Shown in pieces: positions 49,770-61,042 of a stretch of DNA of 64,000 nt. Every line of letters begins with the position of its first letter. The stretch's first letter is position 1. This DNA is from Pseudomonas bananamidigenes (GTDB taxonomy: Bacteria; Pseudomonadota; Gammaproteobacteria; Pseudomonadales; Pseudomonadaceae). The stretch spans positions 31,631-95,630 of the forward strand of contig NZ_LRUN01000029.1 of NCBI RefSeq assembly GCF_001679645.1, written 5' to 3'. The notes under the pieces are model-generated. The model did no database searches and was not told the origin of the DNA. It worked only from the letters and a program-made list of their open reading frames with translations. A program made the position numbers and the translations under genes.

Positions 49770-50441
49770 ATGAAGCTAGCCGTAATGATGAGCACCCTGT
49801 GCATTGCCACGCTTGGAGTCGTGGGCTGCTCCAGCAAAACCGTCGCTCCGGATGAGTATTCAGGCTTCCTCAAGGACTACAGCCAGCTCAAGGAGGCCAA
49901 ATCACCGTCCGGTGCCGAGGTCATGCGCTGGGTCGATCCCAAGCTCGATATCAACAAGTTCACCAGCGTCTATATCGAACCGACCCAGCTCTATCCCAAG
50001 CCTCAGCCAACGGTAAGAATCCCGCAACAGACCCTCAACGGCATCACGGCTTACTACGACCAGGCACTCAAGCGCGAAGTGGGCAAGTCCTTGCCTTTGG
50101 CCGCCGGGCCCGGTCCGGGTGTGATCGTGGTGCGGGCGGCCATCACGGCGGTCAGCAGCAAGACCGAAGGATTGCATGCCTATGAAGTGATCCCGATTGC
50201 TCTGGTGGCAGCAGCGGTCACGACCGCCAGCGGCAGTCGCGATCAGGAAACCACCCTGGCCACCGAAGCCGTGTTCCTCGATGGCGGCAGCAACAAGGTG
50301 GTGGCGCAGGTCGTGCGCAAGGGCACCGGCAAGCCTCTGGAAAACGACTCTCAGGTCATGAAAGCCGATGACGTGAAAGCCGTGATCGATGGCTGGGCCT
50401 CGGACATGCATCAGTCTTATCTGAAGATGAAGGCCAAGTGA
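49770..50441 (+). CDS. DUF3313 family lipoprotein
   Basis: A 223-residue lipoprotein with lipobox VVGC (lipidated Cys20) and the family hallmarks DEYSGFLKDYSQLK and MRWVDPKLDINKFTSVYIEP near the start. Outer-membrane or periplasmic location; no function is known. A short SD (ACAGGAG) precedes the start. A bidirectional terminator follows. Confidence 0.9.
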   Translation: MKLAVMMSTLCIATLGVVGCSSKTVAPDEYSGFLKDYSQLKEAKSPSGAEVMRWVDPKLDINKFTSVYIEPTQLYPKPQPTVRIPQQTLNGITAYYDQALKREVGKSLPLAAGPGPGVIVVRAAITAVSSKTEGLHAYEVIPIALVAAAVTTASGSRDQETTLATEAVFLDGGSNKVVAQVVRKGTGKPLENDSQVMKADDVKAVIDGWASDMHQSYLKMKAK

Positions 50442-50460
50442 CGCAAGGCTGAGCAACGCA

Positions 50461-50490
50461 CAGTCCCCACGGCGTAACCCGTGGGGACTG
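50461..50490. terminator. Bidirectional terminator between DUF3313 and YCII genes
   Basis: A strong stem AGTCCCCACGG paired with CCGTGGGGACT around a 6-base loop, located between convergent genes. T-tracts are only modest. Confidence 0.6.
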
Positions 50491-50507
50491 AAGTGTTTGT
50501 GCGGGTG

Positions 50508-50933
50508 TCAGTGCTTTTTGGCCTGTTCACGAATCCGCTCTTCCTGCTCGCGCAGTTCCGGAGTGAACTCGGCGCCAAAGTCTTCAGCGCTGAAAACCTG
50601 GCGAATCTCGATCTCGGATTCGGTGCCCGGCATCGGGTTGGGGCAGCGCTTGACCCACTCGATGGCTTCTTCCTTCGATTTCACGTCCCAGATCCAGTAC
50701 CCGGCGATCAGCTCCTTGGTTTCGGCGAACGGACCGTCGATCACACTGCGTTTCTCGCCGCTGAAACGTACACGGGCGCCTTTGCTGCTCGGGTGCAGGC
50801 CATCGGCGGACACCAGGATGCCGGCCTTGGCCAGTTCTTCGTTGTAGTTGCCCATCTCGGTCAGCAACTGTTCGCTGGGCATCACGCCGGCTTCGGAATC
50901 CTGGCTGGCTTTGACAATGATCATGAAGCGCAT
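50508..50933 (-). CDS. YCII-related protein
   Basis: A 141-residue protein of the YCII (YciI-like) domain family, ferredoxin-like folds of the dimeric alpha/beta barrel type, often found with sigma factors or stress genes. Typical pattern: MRFMIIVKASQDSEAGVMPSE, then ELIAGYWIWDVKSKEEAIEWVKRCP. The ATG at 50933 has GGAGAA and is preferred to an ATG 18 bases upstream. No catalytic function is established. Confidence 0.88.
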   Translation of the reverse strand: MRFMIIVKASQDSEAGVMPSEQLLTEMGNYNEELAKAGILVSADGLHPSSKGARVRFSGEKRSVIDGPFAETKELIAGYWIWDVKSKEEAIEWVKRCPNPMPGTESEIEIRQVFSAEDFGAEFTPELREQEERIREQAKKH

Positions 50934-51015
50934 GGTGTTTCTCCGTGGCAAATGAGGGATGCACTGCTTTGTCGAACGGCGGGGGCTTGAATCGACAGGT
51001 CGTTAAATAAAAGAT

Positions 51016-51048
51016 GCAGACTTGTGCTTTAACAAGTATCCAGTCTGC
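51016..51048. promoter_or_regulatory. Nested inverted repeats between YCII and tpx genes
   Basis: The outer pair GCAGACT/AGTCTGC encloses an inner pair ACTTGT/ACAAGT separated by 6 bases. It lies 108 bases before the tpx start and 83 bases before the divergent YCII start. It may be an operator for one or both genes. Confidence 0.35.
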
Positions 51049-51155
51049 GTGGTGGCGCGTGACAATTTCAGTTCAGGCATAGGTCGTCGGACCATTTCGT
51101 GGTTAACTTCCGCCTCTTGCATGCTTTCCCAACAACGTTAAGAAGGACACCGTTC

Positions 51156-51656
51156 ATGGCTCAAGTCACTCTCAAAGGCAACCCGGTTCAAGTCAACGGC
51201 CAGCTGCCACAAGCCGGTTCCAAGGCGCCAGCCTTTTCCCTGGTAGCCGGCAATCTGTCCGACGTCACCCTGAAAGACTTCGCCGGCAAGCGCAAAGTGC
51301 TGAACATCTTCCCAAGCGTCGACACTCCGACCTGCGCCACTTCCGTGCGCAAGTTCAACGCTCAGGCCAACGAACTGGCCAACACCGTGGTGCTGTGCAT
51401 CTCGGCTGACCTGCCATTCGCCCAGGCCCGTTTCTGCGGCGCCGAAGGCCTGGAAAACGTACAGAACCTGTCGACCTTGCGTGGCGCCGAGTTTATCGAG
51501 AACTACGGTGTGGCCATTGCTGACGGCCCGCTGAAAGGTCTGACCGCCCGTGCGGTGGTTGTGCTGGACGAAAACGACAACGTGCTGCACAGCGAGCTGG
51601 TCAAGGAAATCGCTGAAGAGCCGAACTACGACGCCGCCCTCGCCGTATTGAAATAA
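51156..51656 (+). CDS. tpx: Thiol peroxidase Tpx
   Basis: A 166-residue atypical 2-Cys peroxiredoxin that removes lipid hydroperoxides and peroxide with thioredoxin as reductant. Peroxidatic Cys60 ([12 protein letters not shown]) and resolving Cys94 (RFCGAEG) are both present. A periplasmic or cytosolic location cannot be decided, but there is no signal peptide. The ATG at 51156 has AGAAGGA upstream. A terminator follows. Confidence 0.95.
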   Translation: MAQVTLKGNPVQVNGQLPQAGSKAPAFSLVAGNLSDVTLKDFAGKRKVLNIFPSVDTPTCATSVRKFNAQANELANTVVLCISADLPFAQARFCGAEGLENVQNLSTLRGAEFIENYGVAIADGPLKGLTARAVVVLDENDNVLHSELVKEIAEEPNYDAALAVLK

Positions 51657-51673
51657 GCGCTTTTACAATTGTT

Positions 51674-51702
51674 AACGGCCTGGCCCTGTCCAGGCCGTTT
51701 TC
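51674..51702 (+). terminator. Intrinsic terminator after tpx
   Basis: A ten-base-pair stem AACGGCCTGG/CCAGGCCGTT with a 6-base loop, ending in T residues. Confidence 0.87.
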
Positions 51703-51738
51703 ATTTGTGTATCAGTGTTTTGGCTCACACCTTGAAAC

Positions 51739-51765
51739 GTAAGTTGAAGGTAAATTGCCGGTAAA
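51739..51765 (+). promoter_or_regulatory. Triple GTAA repeat at 11-bp spacing, CpxR-like box, upstream of muxA
   Basis: GTAAG, GTAAA and GTAAA start at 51739, 51750 and 51761. The last two give GTAAA-N6-GTAAA, matching the CpxR consensus. The site is 67 bases before the muxA start. Confidence 0.5.
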
Positions 51766-51781
51766 GCTGCTTTGCTTTACC
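51760..51781. promoter_or_regulatory. Inverted repeat overlapping the CpxR-like site
   Basis: GGTAAAGC and GCTTTACC form an 8-bp inverted repeat with a 6-base spacer, starting in the last GTAAA and ending 50 bases before the muxA start. It may be an operator or an RNA hairpin in the leader. Confidence 0.35.
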
Positions 51782-51831
51782 CCCACCAGTGCTTATCGTT
51801 CAGCCTCCCGTCATAGAAACCCACGCGCCCA

Positions 51832-53139
51832 ATGGTCAATCACTCCATGCAATCGTCTTCCCGAAACTCTCGTCGCTGGCTGCTCAGCCTGCTGGTCCTG
51901 CTGGTCATCGCCGGCCTGTGCTGGAAATTCTGGCCCGCCGGATCAGCCCACAAGGAGGGCGGTGAGAAGGCGCAGGCCGGTCACACCGGGCGTTCGGGGA
52001 TGATGCGTCCGGGGTTCGGCGGGGCGTCAGGTCCGATCCCGGTGCGCGTGGCGCCGGCGGTGACCGGTGACTTCCCGCTGTACTACAAGGCGCTGGGCAC
52101 CGTGACCGCGCTCAATACGATCAATGTGCGCAGCCGTGTCGGCGGCGAGCTGGTGAAGATCTATTTCGAGGAAGGGCAGATGGTCAAGGCCGGCGACCTG
52201 CTGGCGGAAATCGACCCGCGCCCATACCAGAACGCCTTGCTTCAGGCCGAAGGCACCTTGCTGCAGAACCAGGCACAGCTGAAAAACGCTCAGGTGGACG
52301 TCGAGCGTTATCGCGGCCTGTACAAGGAAGACAGCATCGCCAAGCAGACCCTGGACACCGCGGAAGCCCAGGTCGGCCAGTTTCTCGGTACCGTGAAGAC
52401 CAATCAGGCGGCGGTCAACGACGCCAGGCTCAATCTCGAATTCACCAAGATCCGCGCACCGATTGCCGGTCGCATCGGCCTGCGCCAGCTCGACGTCGGC
52501 AACCTGGTGGCGGCCAATGACACCACCTTCCTCGCCGTCATCACCCAGACCCAGCCGATCAGCGTGGTCTTCACGCTGCCGGAAAACTCCCTCGAAACCG
52601 TGCTCGCCCGCTATCGCAGCGGCGCCAGACTGCCGGCCGAAGCCTGGGACCGTGGCGACACGAAAATTCAGGCCACCGGTGTGCTGCAAAGCCTCGACAA
52701 CCAGATCGACGTGACCACCGGCACCTTGAAGTTCAAGGCGCGCTACGAAAACCGCGACCAGACCCTTTTCCCCAACCAGTTCGTCAACGTCCACCTGCTG
52801 GCCGACACCCTCAAGGGTGTGGTGCTGGCGCCGTCCGCAGCCATCCAGTTCGGCACCAACGGTACGTTCGTCTATGCGATGGACGGCGACAAGAAAGTCA
52901 CCATCCGCCAGTTGAAGATCGGCGCCAGTGACGGGCAGAACACCGTGATCACCGAAGGCCTGGCCGCCGGCGACCGCGTGGTGCTGGAAGGCACCGACCG
53001 TTTGAAGGAAGGCAGTGAAGTGGAAGTGGTCAACGACAGTCAGGATGTGCCGACCACCCCGACCGGCCACCTGCAAGGCAAATCCGCCGCCAGCGCACCT
53101 GATGCTGCCGTCACCGACAAGGCCAAGAAGGGCGCATGA
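51832..53139 (+). CDS. muxA: RND efflux periplasmic adaptor MuxA/MdtA
   Basis: A 435-residue membrane fusion protein anchored by an N-terminal helix (about 16-36), followed by lipoyl, beta-barrel and membrane-proximal domains ([30 protein letters not shown] is the lipoyl half motif). It bridges the MuxB/MuxC pumps and the outer-membrane channel OpmB. The four genes overlap each other, and the order equals P. aeruginosa muxABC-opmB (PA2528-PA2525). The ATG at 51832 has no strong ribosome-binding site; an internal ATG at 51847 is a possible alternative. Confidence 0.9.
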   Translation: MVNHSMQSSSRNSRRWLLSLLVLLVIAGLCWKFWPAGSAHKEGGEKAQAGHTGRSGMMRPGFGGASGPIPVRVAPAVTGDFPLYYKALGTVTALNTINVRSRVGGELVKIYFEEGQMVKAGDLLAEIDPRPYQNALLQAEGTLLQNQAQLKNAQVDVERYRGLYKEDSIAKQTLDTAEAQVGQFLGTVKTNQAAVNDARLNLEFTKIRAPIAGRIGLRQLDVGNLVAANDTTFLAVITQTQPISVVFTLPENSLETVLARYRSGARLPAEAWDRGDTKIQATGVLQSLDNQIDVTTGTLKFKARYENRDQTLFPNQFVNVHLLADTLKGVVLAPSAAIQFGTNGTFVYAMDGDKKVTIRQLKIGASDGQNTVITEGLAAGDRVVLEGTDRLKEGSEVEVVNDSQDVPTTPTGHLQGKSAASAPDAAVTDKAKKGA

Positions 53140-56100
53140 ACATTTCGCGCCTGTTCATCCTCCGCCCGGTCGCCACCACGCTGAGCATGCTGGCCATCGT
53201 GCTGGCCGGTCTGATCGCCTATCGCCTGCTGCCGGTTTCGGCTTTGCCGCAAGTGGACTATCCGACCATCCGGGTCATGACCCTGTACCCGGGCGCCAGC
53301 CCCGATGTCATGACCAGCGCCGTCACCGCGCCGCTCGAACGCCAGTTCGGACAGATGCCGGGCCTGACGCAAATGGCCTCGACCAGTTCCGGCGGCGCCT
53401 CGGTGCTGACCCTGCGTTTCAGCCTCGACATCAACATGGACGTCGCCGAGCAGCAGGTGCAGGCGGCGATCAATGCGGCGACCAACCTGCTGCCGACTGA
53501 TCTGCCGGCGCCGCCGGTCTATAACAAGGTCAACCCGGCGGATACCCCGGTACTGACCCTGGCCATCACCTCGAAAACCATGTTGCTGCCCAAGCTCAAC
53601 GATCTGGTCGACACGCGCATGGCGCAGAAGATCGCCCAGATCAGCGGCGTCGGCATGGTCAGCATCGCCGGCGGCCAGCGTCAGGCGGTAAGGATCAAGG
53701 TCAACCCGGAGGCGCTGGCGGCCAATGGTCTGAACCTGTCGGATGTGCGCACGCTCATCGGTGCGTCCAACGTCAACCAGCCCAAGGGTAACTTCGACGG
53801 CCCGACCCGGGTGTCGATGCTCGATGCCAACGACCAGCTGACTTCGCCCAAGGACTACGCCAACCTGATCCTGGCCTACAAGAACGGCGCGCCGCTGCGA
53901 CTCAAGGATGTCGCGCAGATCGTCGATGGCGCCGAAAACGAGCGTCTGGCGGCGTGGGCCAACCAGAATCAGGCAGTGTTGCTGAACATTCAGCGTCAAC
54001 CGGGCGCCAACGTGATCGAGGTGGTCGACCGGATCAAGGCGCTGCTGCCGAGCATCACCGACAACCTGCCGGCCGGCCTCGACGTGACCGTGCTGACCGA
54101 CCGCACCCAGACCATCCGCGCCTCGGTCACCGACGTGCAGCACGAACTGCTGATCGCCATCGCGCTGGTGGTGATGGTGACGTTCCTGTTCCTGCGTCGG
54201 GCCAGCGCCACGATCATTCCGTCAGTGGCCGTGCCGCTGTCGCTGATCGGTACGTTCGGCGTGATGTACCTGGCCGGGTTCTCGGTCAACAACCTGACGC
54301 TGATGGCGCTGACCATCGCCACCGGCTTCGTGGTCGACGATGCGATCGTGATGCTGGAAAACATCGCCCGTTTCATCGAGGAAGGCGACAGTCCGATGCA
54401 GGCCGCGCTCAAGGGCGCGAAGCAGATCGGCTTTACCCTGATTTCCCTGACCCTGTCGCTGATTGCGGTACTCATTCCGCTGCTGTTCATGGCTGATGTG
54501 GTAGGGCGGCTGTTCCGCGAATTCGCCATCACCCTGTCAGTGGCGATCCTGATTTCCCTGGTGGTCTCGCTGACGCTGACGCCGATGATGTGCGCGCGTC
54601 TGCTCAAGCGTGAGCCGGAAGAACATGAGCAGGGCCGTTTCTACCGCGCCAGCGGCGCGTTCATCGACTGGATGATCGCCGCCTACGGACGCAAGTTGCA
54701 GTGGGTGCTCAAGCACCAGCCGCTGACCCTGCTGGTGGCCATCGGCACCCTGGCGCTGACCGTGTTCCTTTACATGGTGGTGCCCAAGGGCTTTTTCCCG
54801 GTGCAGGACACCGGGGTGATCCAGGGCATTTCCGAGGCGCCGCAGTCGATTTCCTTTGCCGCCATGGGCGAGCGTCAACAGGCGTTGGCCAAGGTGATTC
54901 TCGAAGATCCGGCGGTGGAAAGCCTGTCTTCCTACATCGGCGTCGACGGCGACAACGCCACGCTCAACAGTGGTCGCCTGCTGATCAACCTCAAGCCTCA
55001 CAGCCAACGTGATCTGACGGCTGCCGAAGTGATTACCCGCCTGCAACCGCAACTGGACAAACTGGTGGGCATCCGTCTGTTCATGCAGCCGGTGCAGGAT
55101 CTGACCATCGAAGACCGCGTCAGCCGCACCCAGTACCAGTTCAGCATGTCTTCGCCGGACGCCGAACTGCTCAGCCTGTGGAGCGGGCGTCTGGTCGAGG
55201 CTCTGGCTCAGCGTCCCGAGCTGACGGACGTTGCCAGTGATTTGCAGGACAAGGGTTTGCAGGTGTTCCTGGTGATCGACCGCGATGCGGCCTCGCGCCT
55301 TGGCGTTTCGGTGGCGAATATCACCGACGCACTGTACGACGCCTTCGGCCAGCGGCAGATCTCGACCATTTACACCCAGGCCAGCCAGTACCGAGTGGTG
55401 CTGCAGGCTCAGGCCGGGGAGAAGATCGGTCCGCAGGCGCTGGACCAGATCCACGTCAAGACCACCGATGGCGGGCAGGTGCGGTTGTCCAGCCTGGCCC
55501 ATGTCGAAGAGCGTCAGGCACAGCTGGCGATCACCCATATCGGCCAGTTCCCGGCGGTGATGATGTCGTTCAACCTGGCCCACGGCGTGGCGCTGGGGCA
55601 TGCGGTGGACATCATCGAGCAGGTGCAGAAGGACATCGGCATGCCGATCGGCGTGCAGACCCAGTTCCAGGGCGCGGCCGAAGCGTTCCAGGCTTCGCTG
55701 TCGAGCACCTTGCTGCTGATCCTCGCGGCGGTGGTGACCATGTACATCGTGCTGGGCGTGCTCTACGAGAGCTACATTCACCCGATCACCATTCTCTCGA
55801 CCTTGCCGTCGGCGGCGGTCGGCGCGTTGCTGGCGTTGCTGCTCAGCGGCAATGACCTGGGCATGATCGCGATCATCGGCATCATCCTGCTGATCGGTAT
55901 CGTCAAGAAGAACGCAATCATGATGATCGACTTCGCCCTCGACGCCGAGCGCAACCAGGGCATGGCGCCGGAGCAGGCGATCTATCAGGCGGCGCTGCTG
56001 CGTTTCCGCCCGATCCTGATGACCACGCTGGCGGCGCTGTTCGGTGCGGTGCCGCTGATGCTGGCCACCGGCTCCGGGGCTGAATTGCGTCAGCCGCTGG

Positions 56101-56240
56101 GTCTGGTGATGGTCGGCGGATTGCTGGTGAGCCAGATCCTGACGCTGTTCACCACGCCGGTGATCTACCTGTACTTCGACCGCCTCGGTCGGCGCTGGGG
56201 CCGTGCGCCTTCGGCCGTGGAGCCGGTAGAGCAGCCATGA
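53136..56240 (+). CDS. muxB: RND efflux pump MuxB/MdtB
   Basis: A 1034-residue inner-membrane pump of the hydrophobe/amphiphile RND family with twelve helices and two large periplasmic loops. Proton-relay aspartates sit in helix 4 ([14 protein letters not shown]), followed by the usual RND segment [32 protein letters not shown]. In the Mux system MuxB and MuxC work as a heteromeric pump. The gene starts in an ATGA overlap with muxA and ends with one with muxC. Confidence 0.94.
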   Translation: MNISRLFILRPVATTLSMLAIVLAGLIAYRLLPVSALPQVDYPTIRVMTLYPGASPDVMTSAVTAPLERQFGQMPGLTQMASTSSGGASVLTLRFSLDINMDVAEQQVQAAINAATNLLPTDLPAPPVYNKVNPADTPVLTLAITSKTMLLPKLNDLVDTRMAQKIAQISGVGMVSIAGGQRQAVRIKVNPEALAANGLNLSDVRTLIGASNVNQPKGNFDGPTRVSMLDANDQLTSPKDYANLILAYKNGAPLRLKDVAQIVDGAENERLAAWANQNQAVLLNIQRQPGANVIEVVDRIKALLPSITDNLPAGLDVTVLTDRTQTIRASVTDVQHELLIAIALVVMVTFLFLRRASATIIPSVAVPLSLIGTFGVMYLAGFSVNNLTLMALTIATGFVVDDAIVMLENIARFIEEGDSPMQAALKGAKQIGFTLISLTLSLIAVLIPLLFMADVVGRLFREFAITLSVAILISLVVSLTLTPMMCARLLKREPEEHEQGRFYRASGAFIDWMIAAYGRKLQWVLKHQPLTLLVAIGTLALTVFLYMVVPKGFFPVQDTGVIQGISEAPQSISFAAMGERQQALAKVILEDPAVESLSSYIGVDGDNATLNSGRLLINLKPHSQRDLTAAEVITRLQPQLDKLVGIRLFMQPVQDLTIEDRVSRTQYQFSMSSPDAELLSLWSGRLVEALAQRPELTDVASDLQDKGLQVFLVIDRDAASRLGVSVANITDALYDAFGQRQISTIYTQASQYRVVLQAQAGEKIGPQALDQIHVKTTDGGQVRLSSLAHVEERQAQLAITHIGQFPAVMMSFNLAHGVALGHAVDIIEQVQKDIGMPIGVQTQFQGAAEAFQASLSSTLLLILAAVVTMYIVLGVLYESYIHPITILSTLPSAAVGALLALLLSGNDLGMIAIIGIILLIGIVKKNAIMMIDFALDAERNQGMAPEQAIYQAALLRFRPILMTTLAALFGAVPLMLATGSGAELRQPLGLVMVGGLLVSQILTLFTTPVIYLYFDRLGRRWGRAPSAVEPVEQP

Positions 56241-59200
56241 ACCTGTCCGGTCCTTTCATCAAACGCCCGGTGGCGACCATGCTCCTGAGCCTGGCGATCA
56301 TGCTGCTGGGCGGTGTGAGCTTCGGTCTGCTGCCGGTGTCGCCACTGCCACAAATGGACTTCCCGGTGATCGTGGTGCAGGCGAGCCTGCCCGGCGCGAG
56401 CCCGGAGGTCATGGCCTCCACCGTGGCCACGCCGCTGGAGCGTTCGTTCGGCGCCATCGCCGGCGTCAACACCATGAGCAGCCGCTCCAGCCAGGGCTCG
56501 ACACGGGTCATTCTGCAGTTCGACCTCGACCGCGACATCAATGGCGCAGCGCGGGAAGTGCAGGCGGCGATCAACGCTTCGCGCAATCTGTTGCCGAGCG
56601 GGATGCGCAGCATGCCGACCTACAAGAAGGTCAACCCGTCGCAGGCGCCGATCATGGTGTTGTCGCTGACTTCGGATGTACTGGAAAAAGGCCAGCTCTA
56701 CGACCTGGCTTCCACCATCCTGTCCCAGAGCCTGTCCCAGGTGCAGGGCGTGGGTGAAGTGCAGATTGGCGGCAGCTCCCTGCCGGCGGTGCGCATCGAA
56801 CTCGAACCCCAGGCGCTGAACCAGTATGGCGTGGCGCTGGACGATGTGCGCAAGACCATCGCCGGCGCCAACGTCCGCCGGCCCAAGGGCTCGGTCGAGG
56901 ATGACCAGCGCCTGTGGCAGATCCAGGCCAACGATCAACTGGAGAAAGCCAAGGACTACGAATCGCTGATCATTCACTACAACGGTGGTGCGGCCTTGCG
57001 TCTGAAGGACGTGGCCAAGGTCAGCGACGGCGTGGAAGACCGTTACAACAGCGGTTTCTTCAACGACGATGCGGCGGTGCTGCTGGTGATCAACCGGCAG
57101 GCCGGCGCCAACATCATCGAGACGGTCAACGAGATCAAGGCCCAGTTGCCGGCGTTGCAGGCGGTGCTGCCGGCCAGCGTCAAACTGAATCTGGCGATGG
57201 ACCGTTCGCCGGTGATCAAGGCCACCCTGCACGAAGCGGAGATGACCCTGCTGATCGCCGTGGCGCTGGTGATCCTGGTGGTGTTCCTGTTCCTCGGCAA
57301 TTTCCGGGCGTCCCTGATTCCGACCCTGGCGGTGCCGGTGTCGCTGGTCGGCACCTTTGCGGTGATGTACCTGTACGGCTTTTCCCTGAACAACCTGTCG
57401 CTGATGGCGCTGATTCTCGCCACCGGGCTCGTGGTGGACGACGCCATCGTGGTGCTGGAGAACATTTCCCGGCACATCGACGAAGGCGTCAAACCGATGA
57501 AGGCCGCGTATCTGGGGGCCAGGGAAGTCGGGTTCACGCTGCTGTCGATGAACGTGTCGCTGGTGGCGGTGTTCCTGTCGATCCTGTTCATGGGCGGGAT
57601 CATCGAAAGCCTGTTCCGAGAGTTCTCCATCACCCTGGCCGCGGCCATCGTGGTGTCGCTGGTGGTGTCGCTGACCCTGACACCGATGCTTTGCGCCCGC
57701 TGGCTGAAACCGCATACAAAGGGGCAGGAAAACCGTCTGCAACGCTGGAGCCGGCGCACCAACGACTGGATGGTGGGCAAATACGCCACCAGCCTTGATT
57801 GGGTGCTGCGCCACCGACGTCTGACGTTGCTGAGCCTCATTGTCACGGTCGGGGTCAACGTCGCGCTGTACGTGGTGGTGCCGAAGACCTTCATGCCGCA
57901 ACAGGATACCGGCCAGTTGATCGGTTTCGTGCGCGGTGACGACGGTCTGTCGTTCAGCGTGATGCAGCCGAAAATGGAAACCTTCCGCCGCGCCGTGCTC
58001 AAGGATGACGCCGTCGAGAGCGTTGCCGGGTTCATCGGCGGCAACAACGGCACCAACAACGCTTTCATGCTGGTGCGCCTGAAGCCGATCAAGGAGCGCA
58101 ACATTTCGGCGCAGAAGGTCATCGAGCGTCTGCGCAAGGAAATGCCCAAGGTGCCCGGCGCGCAATTGATGCTGATGGCCGACCAGGACCTGCAATTCGG
58201 TGGCGGTCGTGAACAGACCACGTCGCAGTACAGCTACATCCTGCAGAGTGGCGATCTGGGCGCCTTGCGCGAGTGGTACCCGAAAGTGGTGACCGCGTTG
58301 CGGGCGTTGCCGGAACTGACGGCCATCGATGCTCGTGAAGGACGCGGTGCGCAGCAGGTCACACTGATCGTCGACCGCGATCAGGCCAAGCGTCTGGGCG
58401 TGGACATGAACATGGTCACCGCCGTGCTGAACAACGCCTACAGCCAGCGGCAGATTTCCACGATCTACGACAGCCTCAACCAGTATCAGGTGGTGATGGA
58501 GGTCAATCCGAAATACGCCCAGGATCCGGTTACGCTCAATCAGGTGCAGGTGATCACTGCCGATGGTGCACGGATTCCGCTGTCGACCATCGCCCACTAC
58601 GAAAGCAGCCTGGAGGACGACCGGGTCAGCCACGAAGGTCAGTTCGCCTCCGAAAGCATCGCGTTCGACATGGCCGAAGGCGTGACGGTGGAGAAGGGCA
58701 GCGCGGCCATCGAGCGAGCGATCGCCAAGGTCGGCCTGCCGGAAGACGTGATCGCGAAAATGGCCGGCACCGCCGATGCCTTCGCGGCCACCCAGAAAAG
58801 CCAGCCGTTCATGATTCTCGGTGCGCTGCTGGCGGTGTACCTGGTGCTGGGTGTGCTGTATGAAAGCTACATTCACCCGCTGACCATTCTGTCGACACTG
58901 CCATCGGCCGGGGTCGGCGCGCTGCTGTCGATCTACGTGCTGGGCGGCGAATTCAGCCTGATCTCGCTGCTCGGGTTGTTCCTGCTGATCGGTGTGGTGA
59001 AGAAGAACGCGATCCTGATGATCGACCTGGCGCTGCAACTGGAGCGTCACCAGGGCATGGCGCCGCTGGAATCGATCCGCAGCGCCTGTCTGCAACGGCT
59101 GCGTCCTATTCTGATGACCACCTTGGCGGCAATCCTCGGCGCCTTGCCTTTGCTGCTCAGCCGGGCCGAAGGTGCGGAAATGCGCCAGCCGCTCGGCCTG

Positions 59201-59344
59201 ACCATCATCGGCGGACTGATCTTCAGCCAGATCCTGACCCTTTACACCACACCTGTGGTTTACCTCTATCTCGACAAGGCCCGCCATCGCTTCAACAAGT
59301 GGCGTGGCGTGCGTACCGATGCCGCTCTGGAAACTCCGCTATGA
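56237..59344 (+). CDS. muxC: RND efflux pump MuxC/MdtC
   Basis: A 1035-residue second RND subunit, related to but distinct from MuxB (DD pair in [14 protein letters not shown]). It completes the two-pump complex that in P. aeruginosa exports aztreonam, macrolides, novobiocin and tetracycline when active. It overlaps both muxB and opmB by 4 bases. Length and helix pattern are normal, so it is likely functional. Confidence 0.94.
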   Translation: MNLSGPFIKRPVATMLLSLAIMLLGGVSFGLLPVSPLPQMDFPVIVVQASLPGASPEVMASTVATPLERSFGAIAGVNTMSSRSSQGSTRVILQFDLDRDINGAAREVQAAINASRNLLPSGMRSMPTYKKVNPSQAPIMVLSLTSDVLEKGQLYDLASTILSQSLSQVQGVGEVQIGGSSLPAVRIELEPQALNQYGVALDDVRKTIAGANVRRPKGSVEDDQRLWQIQANDQLEKAKDYESLIIHYNGGAALRLKDVAKVSDGVEDRYNSGFFNDDAAVLLVINRQAGANIIETVNEIKAQLPALQAVLPASVKLNLAMDRSPVIKATLHEAEMTLLIAVALVILVVFLFLGNFRASLIPTLAVPVSLVGTFAVMYLYGFSLNNLSLMALILATGLVVDDAIVVLENISRHIDEGVKPMKAAYLGAREVGFTLLSMNVSLVAVFLSILFMGGIIESLFREFSITLAAAIVVSLVVSLTLTPMLCARWLKPHTKGQENRLQRWSRRTNDWMVGKYATSLDWVLRHRRLTLLSLIVTVGVNVALYVVVPKTFMPQQDTGQLIGFVRGDDGLSFSVMQPKMETFRRAVLKDDAVESVAGFIGGNNGTNNAFMLVRLKPIKERNISAQKVIERLRKEMPKVPGAQLMLMADQDLQFGGGREQTTSQYSYILQSGDLGALREWYPKVVTALRALPELTAIDAREGRGAQQVTLIVDRDQAKRLGVDMNMVTAVLNNAYSQRQISTIYDSLNQYQVVMEVNPKYAQDPVTLNQVQVITADGARIPLSTIAHYESSLEDDRVSHEGQFASESIAFDMAEGVTVEKGSAAIERAIAKVGLPEDVIAKMAGTADAFAATQKSQPFMILGALLAVYLVLGVLYESYIHPLTILSTLPSAGVGALLSIYVLGGEFSLISLLGLFLLIGVVKKNAILMIDLALQLERHQGMAPLESIRSACLQRLRPILMTTLAAILGALPLLLSRAEGAEMRQPLGLTIIGGLIFSQILTLYTTPVVYLYLDKARHRFNKWRGVRTDAALETPL

Positions 59345-60810
59345 ATGACCGTTCGCTTATCCAACTGGCCAGTGTCCGCGGCTCGCGTCTGCTGAGCCTG
59401 TCGCTGTGCGTGGCGATGCTCAGCGCGTGCGCCGTCGGCCCGGACTACCAGCGCCCGCAGACTGCCGAAATCGCTCAATACAAAGAGGCTGAAGGCTGGC
59501 GTCAGGCCAACCCTTCCGACGCTCTGGCCCGTGGCGCCTGGTGGGAATTGTACGGCGACCGCCAGCTCAACGAACTGGTGGAAAAACTCAACAGTTCCAA
59601 CCAGACCGTGGCCCAGTCCGAGGCGCAGTATCGTCAGGCCCAGGCCTTGGTGCGTGATGCCCGTGGCGCGTTCTACCCGACGCTCGACCTGAGCGCGGGC
59701 AAGACCCGCTCCAGCCAGGGCACCGGCAGCAGCAGTTCGAGCCTGAGCAGTTCCGCCAGCGGTATTCGCGATACCTACAACGCGCAACTGGGTGTGAGTT
59801 GGGAAGCCGATGTCTGGGGCAAGTTGCGTCGTGGTCTGGAGGCGAACGAGGCCAGCGCCCAGGCCAGCTACGCCGATCTGGCGGCCATGCGCCTGAGCCA
59901 GCAATCGGAGCTGGTGCAGAACTACCTGCAATTGCGCGTGATCGATCAGCAGAAACGTTTGCTGGAGTCGACGGTGGAGGCTTACGAGCGTTCGCTGAAA
60001 ATGACCCGCAACCAGTACAACGCCGGGATCTCCGGACGCGATGCGGTGGCGCAGGCACAGACCCAGCTCAAATCCACCCAGGGCGATCTGGTGGACCTGA
60101 TCTGGCAACGGGCACAGTTCGAGAACGCGATTGCCGTGCTGACCGGTCAACCACCGGCGCAGTTCAAGATCGCCGAAACCCAGGACATCCCGAAACTGCC
60201 GCAGATTCCGTTGAGCCTGCCGTCGCAACTGCTGGAACGGCGTCCCGACATCGCCTCGGCAGAGCGCTTGGTCATCGCAGCGAACGCCAATATCGGTGTA
60301 GCGAAAGCGGCGTATTACCCGGATTTCAGCCTGAGCATGAGCGGCGGCTACAGCAGCAGTACCTCCCGTGACCTGATCAGCCTGCCGAACCGCTTCTGGT
60401 CGGTCGGGCCGAAGATGAGCCTGCCGCTGTTCGACGGTGGCCGTCGCTCGGCGGAAGTCGACCGCACCGAAGCGAAATACGACGAGACTGTAGCCAAATA
60501 CCGGCAGACCGTGCTCGACGGCTTCCGCGAGGTGGAAAACTATCTGGTGCAGTTGAAGGTGTACGAGGACGAGGCGGCGGTGCGCCAGGAAGCGCTGGAT
60601 GCGGCGCGGGATTCTCTGCGTCTGACCCAGAATCAGTACAAGGCCGGCCTGATTGCCTACATCGATGTGGTGGTGGTGCAAGCCACGGCGCTGAGCAACG
60701 AGCGCACCGTGCTCAACATCCTGCAAAGCCGACTGATCGCCAGCGTGCAATTGATCGCGGCGCTGGGTGGTGGCTGGGACGGGCAACTGGAAACCAGCCA
60801 GAATCCCTGA
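59341..60810 (+). CDS. opmB: Outer-membrane efflux channel OpmB (OprM/TolC family)
   Basis: A 489-residue NodT/OprM-type outer-membrane factor with a lipoprotein signal peptide (lipobox MLSAC, lipidated Cys30) and two OEP repeats (about 75-265 and 285-470). Tyr-rich barrel segments and the LERRPDIASAERLVIAANANIGVAKAAYYPDFSLS motif are typical. It starts in an ATGA overlap with muxC, which confirms the four-gene operon. Confidence 0.93.
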   Translation: MNDRSLIQLASVRGSRLLSLSLCVAMLSACAVGPDYQRPQTAEIAQYKEAEGWRQANPSDALARGAWWELYGDRQLNELVEKLNSSNQTVAQSEAQYRQAQALVRDARGAFYPTLDLSAGKTRSSQGTGSSSSSLSSSASGIRDTYNAQLGVSWEADVWGKLRRGLEANEASAQASYADLAAMRLSQQSELVQNYLQLRVIDQQKRLLESTVEAYERSLKMTRNQYNAGISGRDAVAQAQTQLKSTQGDLVDLIWQRAQFENAIAVLTGQPPAQFKIAETQDIPKLPQIPLSLPSQLLERRPDIASAERLVIAANANIGVAKAAYYPDFSLSMSGGYSSSTSRDLISLPNRFWSVGPKMSLPLFDGGRRSAEVDRTEAKYDETVAKYRQTVLDGFREVENYLVQLKVYEDEAAVRQEALDAARDSLRLTQNQYKAGLIAYIDVVVVQATALSNERTVLNILQSRLIASVQLIAALGGGWDGQLETSQNP

Positions 60811-60818
60811 CGCAGCCA

Positions 60819-60849
60819 GATCGTTCCCACGCAGAGCGTGGGAACGATC
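60819..60849. repeat. GATCGTTCCCACGC palindromic repeat
   Basis: A perfect 14-bp inverted repeat with an AGA centre, directly after the mux-opmB operon, where it may also act as a terminator hairpin. Confidence 0.85.
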
Positions 60850-61042
60850 TGTCGCTTTACCGGGAACGATCTGTTCTGTGTCTTGGCCACCGGACCAGAG
60901 GCATGTCAGACGATCAAACAAGCGTTTCATCGACTTGATGGCCATTTGATTACTTTGTCAGTGCGTTCTTCTGCGCAATCAGTACAATCGCCGCATTTGT
61001 CCCCGCCGCGAACGGACGCAGTCCGGTGGGGTGGTCGCGAGA

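Noticed and set aside
56165..59287. Leftward 1040-codon frame opposite muxC
   Set aside because: Rich in His, Gln and Arg, as expected of an antisense RND gene. MuxC is in an overlapping operon with normal motifs.
60955..60988. TTGTCA and TACAAT as promoter of the MHYT gene
   Set aside because: The hexamers are 22 bases apart, outside the sigma-70 range.
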